A stretch of DNA of 45,287 nucleotides from positions 1 through 45,287 of the forward strand of contig QCET01000007.1 in assembly GCA_003280495.1 (NCBI GenBank), read 5' to 3'. How positions within the stretch are numbered: position 1 is the stretch's first letter; every line of letters starts with the position of its first letter. The stretch comes from Pelagibacteraceae bacterium AG-359-E06 (lineage in GTDB: Bacteria > Pseudomonadota > Alphaproteobacteria > Pelagibacterales > Pelagibacteraceae). This document shows, piece by piece, positions 1-8,433 of this stretch. The notes beneath the pieces are model-generated. The model worked only from the letters and a program-made list of their open reading frames with translations. It had not been told where the DNA came from and did no database searches. The translations under genes and the position numbers were made by a program.

Positions 1-618
1 GAGTTACAAAAAAACGGTAGAATTATTTATGCATACATGAAAAATAACGGTAGAGATTATTCTTTATACTATTTCAAAGATAAAAATAATAAAATTGGAT
101 ACTTTTTTCCGGATGGAAAAAGTGTAGAAAAAGCTCTAATGAAAACTCCAATCAATGGTGCTAGACTTTCCTCAAAGTTTGGTATGAGAAAACATCCAAT
201 TCTTGGTTATAACAAAATGCATAAGGGTACAGATTTTGCAGCTAGGAGAGGTACTCCTATTATGGCATCTGGATCAGGTGTTGTGGAAAAGGCTAGGTGG
301 TTTGGAGCATACGGAAAATATATTAGAATTAGACATAACTCGACATATAAAACTGCGTATGCTCATTTAAGTAAATTTGGAAGAGGTATTAAAGAAGGTA
401 AAAAAGTTAGACAAGGACAGATTATTGGCTATGTTGGTTCAACTGGCAGATCTACGGGTCCACATTTGCATTATGAAGTTTTAATTAGAAATAAGAGAGT
501 TAATTCTCAAAAATTAAAATTACCGTCTGGTAAAATCTTAAAAGGAAAAGACAGAGAAAATTTTGAAGTTGCTAGAATTAAAATTGATGTTATGAGATCG
601 AGTTTAGTAAGTAATTAA
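1..618 (+). CDS. M23 family metallopeptidase, 5'-truncated
   Basis: This is the C-terminal part of a LysM/M23-type zinc endopeptidase, expected to cut peptidoglycan cross-links in the periplasm or at the outer membrane. The reading frame is open from base 1, so the gene starts upstream and the Met at base 37 is probably internal. Counting from that Met, the zinc ligands of the family are visible: HKGTD (His62, Asp66) and HLH (His143, His145), plus the conserved His110 in AHLS. The core starts at SSKFGMRKHP, a typical M23 opening. It ends 6 bases before the convergent DUF4167 gene. Whether it is a catalytic or divisome-activating member cannot be told without the N-terminus. Confidence 0.9.
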   Translation, partial: ELQKNGRIIYAYMKNNGRDYSLYYFKDKNNKIGYFFPDGKSVEKALMKTPINGARLSSKFGMRKHPILGYNKMHKGTDFAARRGTPIMASGSGVVEKARWFGAYGKYIRIRHNSTYKTAYAHLSKFGRGIKEGKKVRQGQIIGYVGSTGRSTGPHLHYEVLIRNKRVNSQKLKLPSGKILKGKDRENFEVARIKIDVMRSSLVSN

Positions 619-624
619 TTTAAT

Positions 625-984
625 TTAATCTTCAGTATTACTTGTGTCTTTAATTTGCTGCGTATCGTCCTTAACATTTGCATTTAAAGAGTTGTCATCA
701 ACCACCTTAGTGTCTGGCATTACTCTAGCAAAATGGTCAGCATGCTGATAATAACTTTCAGCAAGCACTTTATCTCCAGCAGCAAGTGCATCGGATGCAA
801 GCTTAGAATATTTTTCATACAACTTAGCTGCATTACCATTTGATCTTCTTACTCCACGGTTAAAAGAGTTATTTGATGTACTTAAATTTATTACTTGAGA
901 TCCATTCCTTGATCCAGAGTAATTTCTTCTTCCATTTCTTCTAGAACTATTGCGAGTTCTTTGTCTTCTATCAAAACCTGGCAT
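625..984 (-). CDS. DUF4167 domain protein
   Basis: This 119-residue protein belongs to a family of unknown function that is common in Alphaproteobacteria and usually follows prmC. Residues 1-50 are rich in Arg, Asn, Ser and Gly and look disordered and nucleic-acid binding. Residues 50-90 form the conserved helical core (NAAKLYEKYSKLASDALAAGD, then a YYQHADHFAR segment). The tail is acidic. It is shorter than many relatives, which carry long disordered extensions. It is the last gene of the leftward lysC-ispG-prfA-prmC block, 80 bases after prmC, and may have its own promoter in that gap. No biochemical function is established that I can cite. Confidence 0.85.
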   Translation of the reverse strand: MPGFDRRQRTRNSSRRNGRRNYSGSRNGSQVINLSTSNNSFNRGVRRSNGNAAKLYEKYSKLASDALAAGDKVLAESYYQHADHFARVMPDTKVVDDNSLNANVKDDTQQIKDTSNTED

Positions 985-1064
985 TTAGATTTAATTAATA
1001 ATAATAATTTATAAATTGAATATTGCAAAAGAACATAGATTATTTTAAAAGTCAAAAGAAAATT

Positions 1065-1913
1065 TTATATTTTTGTTGCTATAATGCAACGTATATCATT
1101 GTTTATAAGATTAAATGATTTAAGAAGCCTAAAACGATAATTTTGCAACAAAAAACCTACTTTTTTAAACTGATAGTTACCGATCTCTAATGCTAAAATT
1201 CCATTTTTTTTTAAATTGTTTCGGTAGTTTTTTATTATAAAATGCAAATATTTCAGGCCATCATATCTATCGGCAACAAGTGTATTTTTTGGCTCGAAAT
1301 ATTTGATTGATTTACAAATGTTTATGAATTCTCTTTCTCTTAAATAAGGAGGGTTAGATATCAATAGATCAAATTTTTGAGTAAATTTATTATTGAGAAT
1401 GTCTTTTTTTTTTAAAATAATATTACTTAACACATTGTTTTGTATTAAATTTTGCTTACAAATTTTTAAAGTTTTACTACAATTATCTATTGCAATACCC
1501 TTAATATTTTTAATTTCTGATGCTAGAGCTATAGATATGCACCCTGAACCTACTCCAAGGTCTAAAAAGGTTGGTCTTTTTTTATTTTTTAAAAAACTTA
1601 ATGTCATATCGACAAGCACCTCTGTCTCTGGCCTTGGTATCAAGGTGTTTTTATTTATATGCATTTTTTTGCTCCAAAACTCTTTTTGTTTGGTTATATA
1701 GGCTATCGGTTCAAAATTAGATCTTCTTATTATAAAGCTCATATATTTTTGATTTTGGTCATTGGTCAGAGCCTTATTTTCAATATTAATCAAATCAAGT
1801 CTGTTCTTATTAAGAATTGAGCATAATAATATTTCAGCATCTAGCCTTGGGGTAGATGAAGATTTTTTCAATTTCTTAGCTCCTAATTCTAAAGCTATTT
1901 TAATATTTTTCAT
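1065..1913 (-). CDS. prmC: Peptide chain release factor N5-glutamine methyltransferase PrmC
   Basis: PrmC methylates the Gln of the GGQ motif in release factors, using S-adenosylmethionine, and so promotes translation termination. The 282-residue protein shows the expected layout: an N-terminal helical domain, IPRPETE at 92-98, the SAM loop DLGVGSG at 118-124 and the catalytic NPPY at 187-190. Its start overlaps the stop of prfA by 4 bases, which indicates translational coupling with its own substrate gene. This prfA-prmC order is widespread in bacteria. Confidence 0.96.
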   Translation of the reverse strand: MKNIKIALELGAKKLKKSSSTPRLDAEILLCSILNKNRLDLINIENKALTNDQNQKYMSFIIRRSNFEPIAYITKQKEFWSKKMHINKNTLIPRPETEVLVDMTLSFLKNKKRPTFLDLGVGSGCISIALASEIKNIKGIAIDNCSKTLKICKQNLIQNNVLSNIILKKKDILNNKFTQKFDLLISNPPYLREREFINICKSIKYFEPKNTLVADRYDGLKYLHFIIKNYRNNLKKNGILALEIGNYQFKKVGFLLQNYRFRLLKSFNLINNDIRCIIATKI

Positions 1914-2983
1914 TCTACCGTCTTTAATAATTCTTCTTGAAATTGTAATTGTAGCTGATCTGATATTTCTTCAAATATATCACCCGATAAAAATTCATTT
2001 AATTTATGTAATGTTAAATTAATTCTATGATCAGTAACTCTCCCCTGAGGAAAATTATATGTTCTGATCCTCTCAGATCGATCTCCAGAACCTATTTGGC
2101 TTTTTCTAGCAACCGCTCTTTCTTTCTCTAGTCTTGACCTTTCATAATCATATAGCTTTGATCTTAAAATTTTAAGTGCTTTTGCCTTATTCTTATGTTG
2201 TGATTTCTCATCTTGTTGGGAAACAACTATTCCAGTAGGTAAATGTGTAATTCTGACTGCACTATCTGTAGTGTTTACTGACTGGCCTCCAGGACCACTA
2301 GACCTGAAAACGTCTATTCTCAAATCATTATCGTCTATTTTGATATCAACATCCTCTGCTTCCGGTAATACTGCAACAGTCGCTGCTGAAGTATGTACTC
2401 TTCCTTGTGTCTCAGTATCTGGAACTCTTTGAACTCTATGAACACCGGACTCAAATTTTAATTTTGAAAAAACATTTTTACCATTTACCAAAAAAATTAT
2501 TTCTTTAAATCCGCCTGCGTCACTCTGAGAGGTATTTAATATTTCTATTTTCCAATTATTTTTTGATGATACTTTCTGATACATAGAAAATAAATCAGAT
2601 GCAAATAAAGATGCCTCTAGCCCTCCCGTTCCAGCTCGGATTTCAATAATGGCATTTTTTTCATCTGCCTCATCCTTTGGTAACATAAAATATTTAATTT
2701 TCTTTTCCAAAATAAGCTCTCTTTTCTTTGCCTCATTAAGTTCACTTTCAGCTATCATTTTTAAATCTTTGTCTGATTTTTGATCATTTAAGATTAATCT
2801 AAGTTCATCTTTATCTTTTAAAATTTTTTGATACTCTTTAGCTTCTTTTATTATTGAGCCAATTGACGAGTACTCTTTGGAGTTTTTTACAAATTCTTTT
2901 TTATCGATATCTGCTTTTGATAAGAGTTTTTCAAGTTCATCATATCGCAATATAATACTATTTACTTTTTCTAACGGAATCAT
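1910..2983 (-). CDS. prfA: Peptide chain release factor 1
   Basis: RF1 reads UAA and UAG and triggers release of the finished peptide on the ribosome. The 357-residue length is normal. The stop-codon recognition tripeptide PxT appears as PDT at 188-190, which marks RF1 rather than RF2, and the catalytic GGQ is at 232-234 inside [10 protein letters not shown]. The N-terminal 110 residues form the usual charged helical domain. The ATG lies just after the end of ispG, and prmC overlaps its end, so the genes are probably co-transcribed. Confidence 0.97.
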   Translation of the reverse strand: MIPLEKVNSIILRYDELEKLLSKADIDKKEFVKNSKEYSSIGSIIKEAKEYQKILKDKDELRLILNDQKSDKDLKMIAESELNEAKKRELILEKKIKYFMLPKDEADEKNAIIEIRAGTGGLEASLFASDLFSMYQKVSSKNNWKIEILNTSQSDAGGFKEIIFLVNGKNVFSKLKFESGVHRVQRVPDTETQGRVHTSAATVAVLPEAEDVDIKIDDNDLRIDVFRSSGPGGQSVNTTDSAVRITHLPTGIVVSQQDEKSQHKNKAKALKILRSKLYDYERSRLEKERAVARKSQIGSGDRSERIRTYNFPQGRVTDHRINLTLHKLNEFLSGDIFEEISDQLQLQFQEELLKTVE

Positions 2984-2985
2984 AC

Positions 2986-4086
2986 TTACGAATTTCTTAA
3001 TTCTTTTGCTTTTTTTTCTACTAACTCAACGATATGATCGATAATATTTTCAGAAGGAACTTTGTGATTTTGTAGACCCGACAAATAAACCATATTATTA
3101 CCTTTGCCTCCTCCTGTTAGGCCAATATCAGTTTGGGAAGCTTCTCCTGGTCCATTAACCACGCAACCTATTATAGACAAAGTTAATGACTCTTTAATAT
3201 GAGATAATCTTTGTTCTAAAATTTCTACTGTTTTTATAACCTCAAATGCTTGTCTGGCACATGATGGGCACGAAATAATTTTTACTCCTCTATTTTTCAA
3301 ATTTAAACTTTTTAAAATCTCCAAACCTGCTTTGACTTCCTCAACTGGATTTGCTGATAAAGAAACTCTTATTGTATCTCCAATTCCCTCCATTAAAAGC
3401 AAACCTAAGCCAATAGAAGATTTGACGGTACCTGGGAAATAACCACCAGCTTCAGTAATCCCTAAGTGTAAAGGATAGTCACATGACACTGCTAGTTTTC
3501 TATATGAGTTAACTGCTAAAAAAATATCAGACGCTTTAACGCTAATTTTGAAATTAAAAAAATTATTATCTTCCAATATTTTTATATTTTTTAAAGCACT
3601 TTCTACTAAAGCTTCTGGGCAAGGCTCTTTATATTTTTCTAAAATATCTTTCTCCAATGATCCTCCATTAACTCCAATCCTAATAGAACAATTATAATCA
3701 TTTGCTGCTTTTATAACTTCTCTAACCCTACTAATAGATCCAATATTACCTGGGTTTATTCTAAGACATGATGCACCAGATTTTGCTGCCTCAATCGCTC
3801 TCTCATAATGAAAATGAATATCAGCAATTATTGGTACGCTAGAATGTTTAATTATTTCCTTAAGAGCTAAGGTAGAGTCTTTGTCTGGACAAGAAACCCT
3901 TACAATATCTGCACCTGCTTCAGCTAGTTCTGAAATCTGAGTAATAGTACCTTTAACATCTGTCGTAAGAGTGTTTGTCATTGATTGAACAGATATGGGA
4001 CTATCACCTCCTACAGCTACTTTTCCAACAAAAATAGTTTTTGATTTTCTTCTTTTAATATTTCTAAATGGTCGAATGTTATTCAT
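2986..4086 (-). CDS. ispG: 4-hydroxy-3-methylbut-2-enyl-diphosphate synthase (IspG/GcpE)
   Basis: IspG performs the penultimate step of the MEP isoprenoid pathway, reductively opening methylerythritol cyclodiphosphate with a 4Fe-4S cluster. I chose the ATG at 4086 (366 residues) over an upstream in-frame TTG at 4092 that overlaps lysC. The three cluster cysteines are present: CPSC (Cys273, Cys276) and Cys308 in GCVVNGPGE, with the conserved Glu315. The N-terminal TIM-barrel motifs ([21 protein letters not shown]) are intact. The gene sits 2 bases after lysC and just before prfA, an unusual place for it; a PTS-system gene (ptsP) is often found there in other Alphaproteobacteria. Confidence 0.95.
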   Translation of the reverse strand: MNNIRPFRNIKRRKSKTIFVGKVAVGGDSPISVQSMTNTLTTDVKGTITQISELAEAGADIVRVSCPDKDSTLALKEIIKHSSVPIIADIHFHYERAIEAAKSGASCLRINPGNIGSISRVREVIKAANDYNCSIRIGVNGGSLEKDILEKYKEPCPEALVESALKNIKILEDNNFFNFKISVKASDIFLAVNSYRKLAVSCDYPLHLGITEAGGYFPGTVKSSIGLGLLLMEGIGDTIRVSLSANPVEEVKAGLEILKSLNLKNRGVKIISCPSCARQAFEVIKTVEILEQRLSHIKESLTLSIIGCVVNGPGEASQTDIGLTGGGKGNNMVYLSGLQNHKVPSENIIDHIVELVEKKAKELRNS

Positions 4087-4088
4087 AA

Positions 4089-5303
4089 TCAATCTAAATC
4101 AAAAACTGAATGTAGTTTATTTACAGCATTTTCTACATTGATTTCATCAATCAATACTGAAATTTTAATTTCAGAAGTTGTGATTGCTAAAATATTTATA
4201 TTCTCTTTATAAAGTGAATCAAACATTTTATAAGCTACTCCAGGATAAGTAATCATTCCCGCTCCTATTACTGATACTTTTGATACTTTATCATTAGATA
4301 TAATTTTTTCATAATCCAAATTTTTTATTAAACTTTTCATGATTGAATTTGTTCTTTCAAAATCACTTCTTTTAACCGTAAAAGTAATATCAGTTTTCAA
4401 TTTATCTGCAGATATATTTTGTACTATCATATCAACGACAATATTGTTTTCATATAAGGGTTTAAATATACTAGATGCTACACCTGGTTTATCTTTTACC
4501 CCCTGTAAGGTTATTTTGGCGTCATCTTTTGTAAAAGCAACTCCCGTTATGACTTTATCGTATGAAATTTTATTTTGATTGATTATTGCTGTTCCATCTG
4601 TGTTTTTAAAACTTGATTTCACATAAACCTCAATATTATTAAGCATTGCAGATTGCACAGAAGAAGTTTGCATAACTTTTGCTCCTAACGAGGACATCTC
4701 TAACATTTCATCATAAGAAATTTTATCTATTTTTTTTGCTTTAGAATTTACGTCAGGGTTTGTAGTAAATATCCCATCGACGTCAGTAAATATTTCACAT
4801 CTTACAGCGTTTAAACATTTTGCTAATGCAACAGCAGAAGCATCTGATCCACCTCTACCTAAAGTATTAATTCTTAATTGTTCGTTAATACCTTGAAATC
4901 CAGGTATCACAACTACAAAGTTTTGATTTAAGAACTTTTTAATAATATCTGTATTCACAGATATAATTCTACTATTAGTGTGTTTGCCTTCCGTCACAAT
5001 TGGTATTTGCCAACACATTAATGTTTTAGCTTTTATTTTAATCTCATTTAAAGCACCTGACAGGAGTGCTGTGGATACCTGTTCACCTGAAGATAGTAAT
5101 AAGTCACAATCTTCTGGATTGAAGTTTTTAGAAATATTTTCAGCTTTTTTTTGCAATTCATTTGTTACACCTGCCATAGCTGAAACCGCAACTACAACAG
5201 AATTGCCTTGATCAACGCTTTTTTTTACAATTTTTGCTACATTTTTAATACGGTCAATATTTCCAACTGACGTACCACCAAATTTCATTACTATAATGCT
5301 CAT
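4089..5303 (-). CDS. lysC: Aspartate kinase
   Basis: LysC phosphorylates aspartate, the first step toward lysine, threonine, methionine and diaminopimelate. The 404-residue protein begins with the diagnostic KFGGTSVG and carries the kinase domain ([22 protein letters not shown]) to about residue 245. Two C-terminal ACT domains follow, the usual site of feedback inhibition by lysine or threonine. Being monofunctional and about 400 residues long, it is of the LysC type, not the ThrA type. It is the first gene of the leftward block and is divergent from ubiG, an arrangement common in Alphaproteobacteria. The promoter must lie in the 61-base gap; I see no clear -35/-10 pair there. Confidence 0.96.
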   Translation of the reverse strand: MSIIVMKFGGTSVGNIDRIKNVAKIVKKSVDQGNSVVVAVSAMAGVTNELQKKAENISKNFNPEDCDLLLSSGEQVSTALLSGALNEIKIKAKTLMCWQIPIVTEGKHTNSRIISVNTDIIKKFLNQNFVVVIPGFQGINEQLRINTLGRGGSDASAVALAKCLNAVRCEIFTDVDGIFTTNPDVNSKAKKIDKISYDEMLEMSSLGAKVMQTSSVQSAMLNNIEVYVKSSFKNTDGTAIINQNKISYDKVITGVAFTKDDAKITLQGVKDKPGVASSIFKPLYENNIVVDMIVQNISADKLKTDITFTVKRSDFERTNSIMKSLIKNLDYEKIISNDKVSKVSVIGAGMITYPGVAYKMFDSLYKENINILAITTSEIKISVLIDEINVENAVNKLHSVFDLD

Positions 5304-5364
5304 AATTTTTTTTTGTTACATAAATACTCTTGAGAAGTGAATTAAACAATACTAAGTCTTGATT

Positions 5365-6093
5365 ATGAATATAAAAAACACTGTTAATAAAGAAGAAATA
5401 GATAAATTTTCAAAACTTGCAGATGAATGGTGGGATCCAAGTGGCAAATTTGCTCCATTGCATAAATTTAACCCTATAAGACAAGAATACATTATAAATG
5501 AGATTTCAAAAAATTTTGACATTAATATTGACAATCCCAGCTCATTAGAAAAATTAAAAATATTAGATGTAGGATGCGGTGGTGGCTTACTTTGTGAACC
5601 ACTGTCAAGACTTGGAGCGAAAGTTACAGGGATTGATGCTTCAGAAAAAAATATAGAAATTGCAAAGGCTCATGCACGAAAAGGAAATATAAATGTTAAT
5701 TACATTTGTACTAGTCCAGAAAAAGTAAATGAAAGTTATGATGTCATATTATGTATGGAAGTTGTTGAACATGTTGAAGATTTAGATTTCTTTTATAAAA
5801 GTTGTTCAAAATTATTGAATAAAAATGGATTAATATTTTTTGCTACAATTAATAAAACTATTAAATCTTATATACTTGCAATTTTAGGAGCAGAATATGT
5901 ATTAAGATGGTTACCAATTGGTACACACGATTGGAAAAAATTTGTAAAGCCCTCTCATATGATTAATTCATTATCCCAAATAGGATTATCTCATAAAGAC
6001 ATTATTGGAGTTGTCTTTAATCCTCTAATAAACAAATGGAAATTAAGTAAGGATTTGGATGTTAACTATATGAGCTATTTTAAAAGAAACTAA
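5365..6093 (+). CDS. ubiG: Ubiquinone biosynthesis O-methyltransferase UbiG
   Basis: UbiG carries out both O-methylations of ubiquinone synthesis with S-adenosylmethionine. I chose the ATG at 5365 (242 residues) over a TTG two codons upstream. The SAM-binding loop is DVGCGGGLL near residue 69, followed by GIDAS. The UbiG signature DEWWDPSGKF is near the N-terminus, and CMEVVEHVED and IGTHDW are also present. The stop overlaps the convergent DUF1178 gene by 4 bases. Divergent pairing with lysC is a recurrent alphaproteobacterial arrangement. Confidence 0.95.
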   Translation: MNIKNTVNKEEIDKFSKLADEWWDPSGKFAPLHKFNPIRQEYIINEISKNFDINIDNPSSLEKLKILDVGCGGGLLCEPLSRLGAKVTGIDASEKNIEIAKAHARKGNINVNYICTSPEKVNESYDVILCMEVVEHVEDLDFFYKSCSKLLNKNGLIFFATINKTIKSYILAILGAEYVLRWLPIGTHDWKKFVKPSHMINSLSQIGLSHKDIIGVVFNPLINKWKLSKDLDVNYMSYFKRN

Positions 6094-6512
6094 TTGTGAT
6101 TTTTATTTACCCACGGCACTGAATTTACCTCAATACCTTCTTCAATTAATTCCTGAGTTTCTTCTTTAGTAGCTTTACCATAGATGCTTCTTACATTTTT
6201 TTTATCATAGTGGATGGATCTAGCCTCGGATGCAAAATTATCACCTACATATTCCGCATTTTCTTTAATTAAGTTATTTAGTTCTCTTATTTTTTTTTGC
6301 AAATTTTTATAAAAATTATTTTTTTTCTTAAAATCAACGTTTTCTTTTTTTGATCTAATTTGTGGGGACATAAGAGCTTTTGAAACATTGTTAGATCTTC
6401 CGCAAACGCAGTTTAACAATCCTTTTTTTTCGAGTTTTTCATATTCATTTGAGCTTGCAAACCAGCTTTCAAAATTTTGTCCACATTCACACTTTAAGTT
6501 ATATTTTATCAT
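6090..6512 (-). CDS. DUF1178 family zinc-ribbon-like protein
   Basis: This 140-residue protein of unknown function is conserved in Proteobacteria. The N-terminus has a probable metal site made of two CxC pairs, Cys8/Cys10 and Cys35/Cys37 (KCECG and NCVCG), around the conserved FESWFASS and YEKLEKKGL segments. The middle is a lysine-rich helical stretch. The C-terminus carries the family motif RSIHYDKKN..SIYGKATKEE followed by a short VPWVNK ending. It is 44 bases downstream of the DUF3833 gene in a leftward argJ-DUF3833-DUF1178 run. Function is not known to me. Confidence 0.85.
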   Translation of the reverse strand: MIKYNLKCECGQNFESWFASSNEYEKLEKKGLLNCVCGRSNNVSKALMSPQIRSKKENVDFKKKNNFYKNLQKKIRELNNLIKENAEYVGDNFASEARSIHYDKKNVRSIYGKATKEETQELIEEGIEVNSVPWVNKNHN

Positions 6513-6556
6513 ACTATATAGAATAATTATGAAATATATTTTTTCAAGTTCTAAGC

Positions 6557-7096
6557 TTATTCTTTTTCAAAAAATAAGATTACCTTACCTAATGTAATTC
6601 CAAATTTTTTTACTTTTGCTATGTTTATAAGATAATTTTTTTCCTGAAGAAACATCCAGTCATCAAAATCGACCTTAACAGTTTTATTGCCTATTTTTAA
6701 ATTAAACTTATATTTCCAATTAAATGCATTACCGTTTGTAGAACCCTCTGCTAAACCTACAACTCCGTCTGCATATCCAGAATAAAAATTACTTTTGGCT
6801 TTATCTTTTTTAATTGTCCACTTTCTAAACTCTTTTGTTCCGTCATTATAAACAAAATTTTCCTCTAAAATAAGTGTGCTACCGTCCCACTTGCCTACAA
6901 TGTCAACTTTAAAGTATTTTTTAATATTACCAAATCTATCCTCAAAGACTCCTCTGGCTACAGTTTTTCCAGAAAAAAAATCCTCTAATATTAACTTAGG
7001 TTCATTATTCTTATAATCTTCCAAATTCATTGTTGAGCAATTGTTAAGGTAAATAAAAGAAACAAACAAGATAAAATATTTTATAATATTACGCAT
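6557..7096 (-). CDS. DUF3833 family lipoprotein
   Basis: The 179-residue protein has an N-terminal hydrophobic signal (FILFVSFIYLNNC) ending in a cysteine at about residue 20, consistent with a lipoprotein anchored in an envelope membrane. The rest resembles the DUF3833 family: LEDFFSGKTVARGVFEDRFGN, then a mostly beta sandwich-like region with GYADGVVG and the family-type DDWMFLQ. It starts 1 base after argJ ends, so the two are probably co-expressed, though no functional link is known. Lipoprotein status is inferred from the Cys position only. Confidence 0.75.
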   Translation of the reverse strand: MRNIIKYFILFVSFIYLNNCSTMNLEDYKNNEPKLILEDFFSGKTVARGVFEDRFGNIKKYFKVDIVGKWDGSTLILEENFVYNDGTKEFRKWTIKKDKAKSNFYSGYADGVVGLAEGSTNGNAFNWKYKFNLKIGNKTVKVDFDDWMFLQEKNYLINIAKVKKFGITLGKVILFFEKE

Positions 7097-8359
7097 TTAA
7101 TTTCTATAGTCTGCATTGATTGAGATGTAATCATGCGTAAGGTCACATGTGTAGGCCTTGAATGATTTCTTTCCAGTGCCAATAGAAATTTCAATATTCA
7201 AAAATTTGTTCTTCATATATTTTTTAACATTCTCCTCGTTATAATTCTTATTTATTATTCCACTCGAGAAAATTATGTAATTTCCTATTTTTAAATTTAT
7301 CTTGTTTACATTTATATTTTCACCGCTTTTACCTGCAGCCATTAAGATTCTTCCCCAATTTGGATCCTCACCTGCAATTGCAGTTTTCACGAGTTGTGAG
7401 TTAGCAATCGCGAAAGCTATTTTCTTTGCAGAGTTTTCGCTTTTTGCATTATTTACATTTATCTCAATAAATTTTTTAGCTCCCTCTCCATCCATAACGA
7501 TTTGTTTTGACAGATTAAGCATGACTTCGTGCAGATTTTTTTTAAAATCAATAAATTCTTTACTATTTGTTTTATCTATTATTTTGTTCTTTGCTTTTTG
7601 TGTAGAAAAAACAATTACCATATCATTTGTAGATGTATCACCATCCACGCTTATCGCATTAAAAGTTGAATTTAAATTTTCTTTTAAAGCATTACTTAAT
7701 AACTTTTGACTGATTTTAATATCTGTAAAAATAAATCCTAACATAGTACCCATGTTAGGAAAAACCATTCCTGACCCTTTTGCAATTCCTGAAATAGAGT
7801 AAATTTGTTTATTTATCTTAAGTTGGGAGTAAGTCATTTTAGGGGTGGTATCAGTAGTCATGATTGCTCTTGCAGATTTTATCCACTTTAATTTATTCAT
7901 TGATCCAAGGTTTTCGGTCAATTCTTGAATTTTATTCTTTATTGTATCTAAAGGGAATTTCTCTCCGATAACACCCGTTGATGAAAATAGTATTTCATTT
8001 TTCTTAAATTTTAATTTTTTTGATAATTCATCTGCTAATTGACTGATAGAACTATAACCTTGTTTTCCTGTTAAGGTATTTGCATTTTTTGTATTAACAA
8101 ATAATGCTCTAATATTTTTGCTTTTTTGATTGTTATTCCATTTTATACATTCAGAACATACTTTGGATGTTGTGTAGACTGCAGAAAAAATTGAATTTTG
8201 AGGTAGAGTAAATAATGTAAGATCATCTCTATTTATATCGTTATATAAATTTGCACTTAATGATGAAGCTTGCAATCCTTCAATATGTGGTAATTCTGGG
8301 AAATCTAACGATTTACCAGATAAATATTCTTCATTATAAATGTTATTTTTATCGGTCAT
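7097..8359 (-). CDS. argJ: Glutamate N-acetyltransferase / amino-acid acetyltransferase ArgJ
   Basis: ArgJ transfers the acetyl group from N-acetylornithine to glutamate and so recycles it in arginine synthesis; many members also use acetyl-CoA. The 420-residue precursor shows the self-cleavage region AKGSGMVFPNMGTML, where the Thr of GTML becomes the N-terminal nucleophile of the beta chain. The C-terminal EDPNWGRI motif is intact. With argD and argF elsewhere in the window, much of the ornithine/citrulline branch is encoded here. It is divergent from secA across 74 bases. Confidence 0.96.
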   Translation of the reverse strand: MTDKNNIYNEEYLSGKSLDFPELPHIEGLQASSLSANLYNDINRDDLTLFTLPQNSIFSAVYTTSKVCSECIKWNNNQKSKNIRALFVNTKNANTLTGKQGYSSISQLADELSKKLKFKKNEILFSSTGVIGEKFPLDTIKNKIQELTENLGSMNKLKWIKSARAIMTTDTTPKMTYSQLKINKQIYSISGIAKGSGMVFPNMGTMLGFIFTDIKISQKLLSNALKENLNSTFNAISVDGDTSTNDMVIVFSTQKAKNKIIDKTNSKEFIDFKKNLHEVMLNLSKQIVMDGEGAKKFIEINVNNAKSENSAKKIAFAIANSQLVKTAIAGEDPNWGRILMAAGKSGENINVNKINLKIGNYIIFSSGIINKNYNEENVKKYMKNKFLNIEISIGTGKKSFKAYTCDLTHDYISINADYRN

Positions 8360-8433
8360 TTTATTAATTGATAACTTGGAGGTTTATAAGATAGAAATAC
8401 TATTTTTACTATTACAAATTTAAAACAAAAAAA

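Noticed and set aside
7302..7709. 135-residue frame opposite argJ
   Set aside because: A shadow of argJ with biased hydrophobic composition and no recognisable features.
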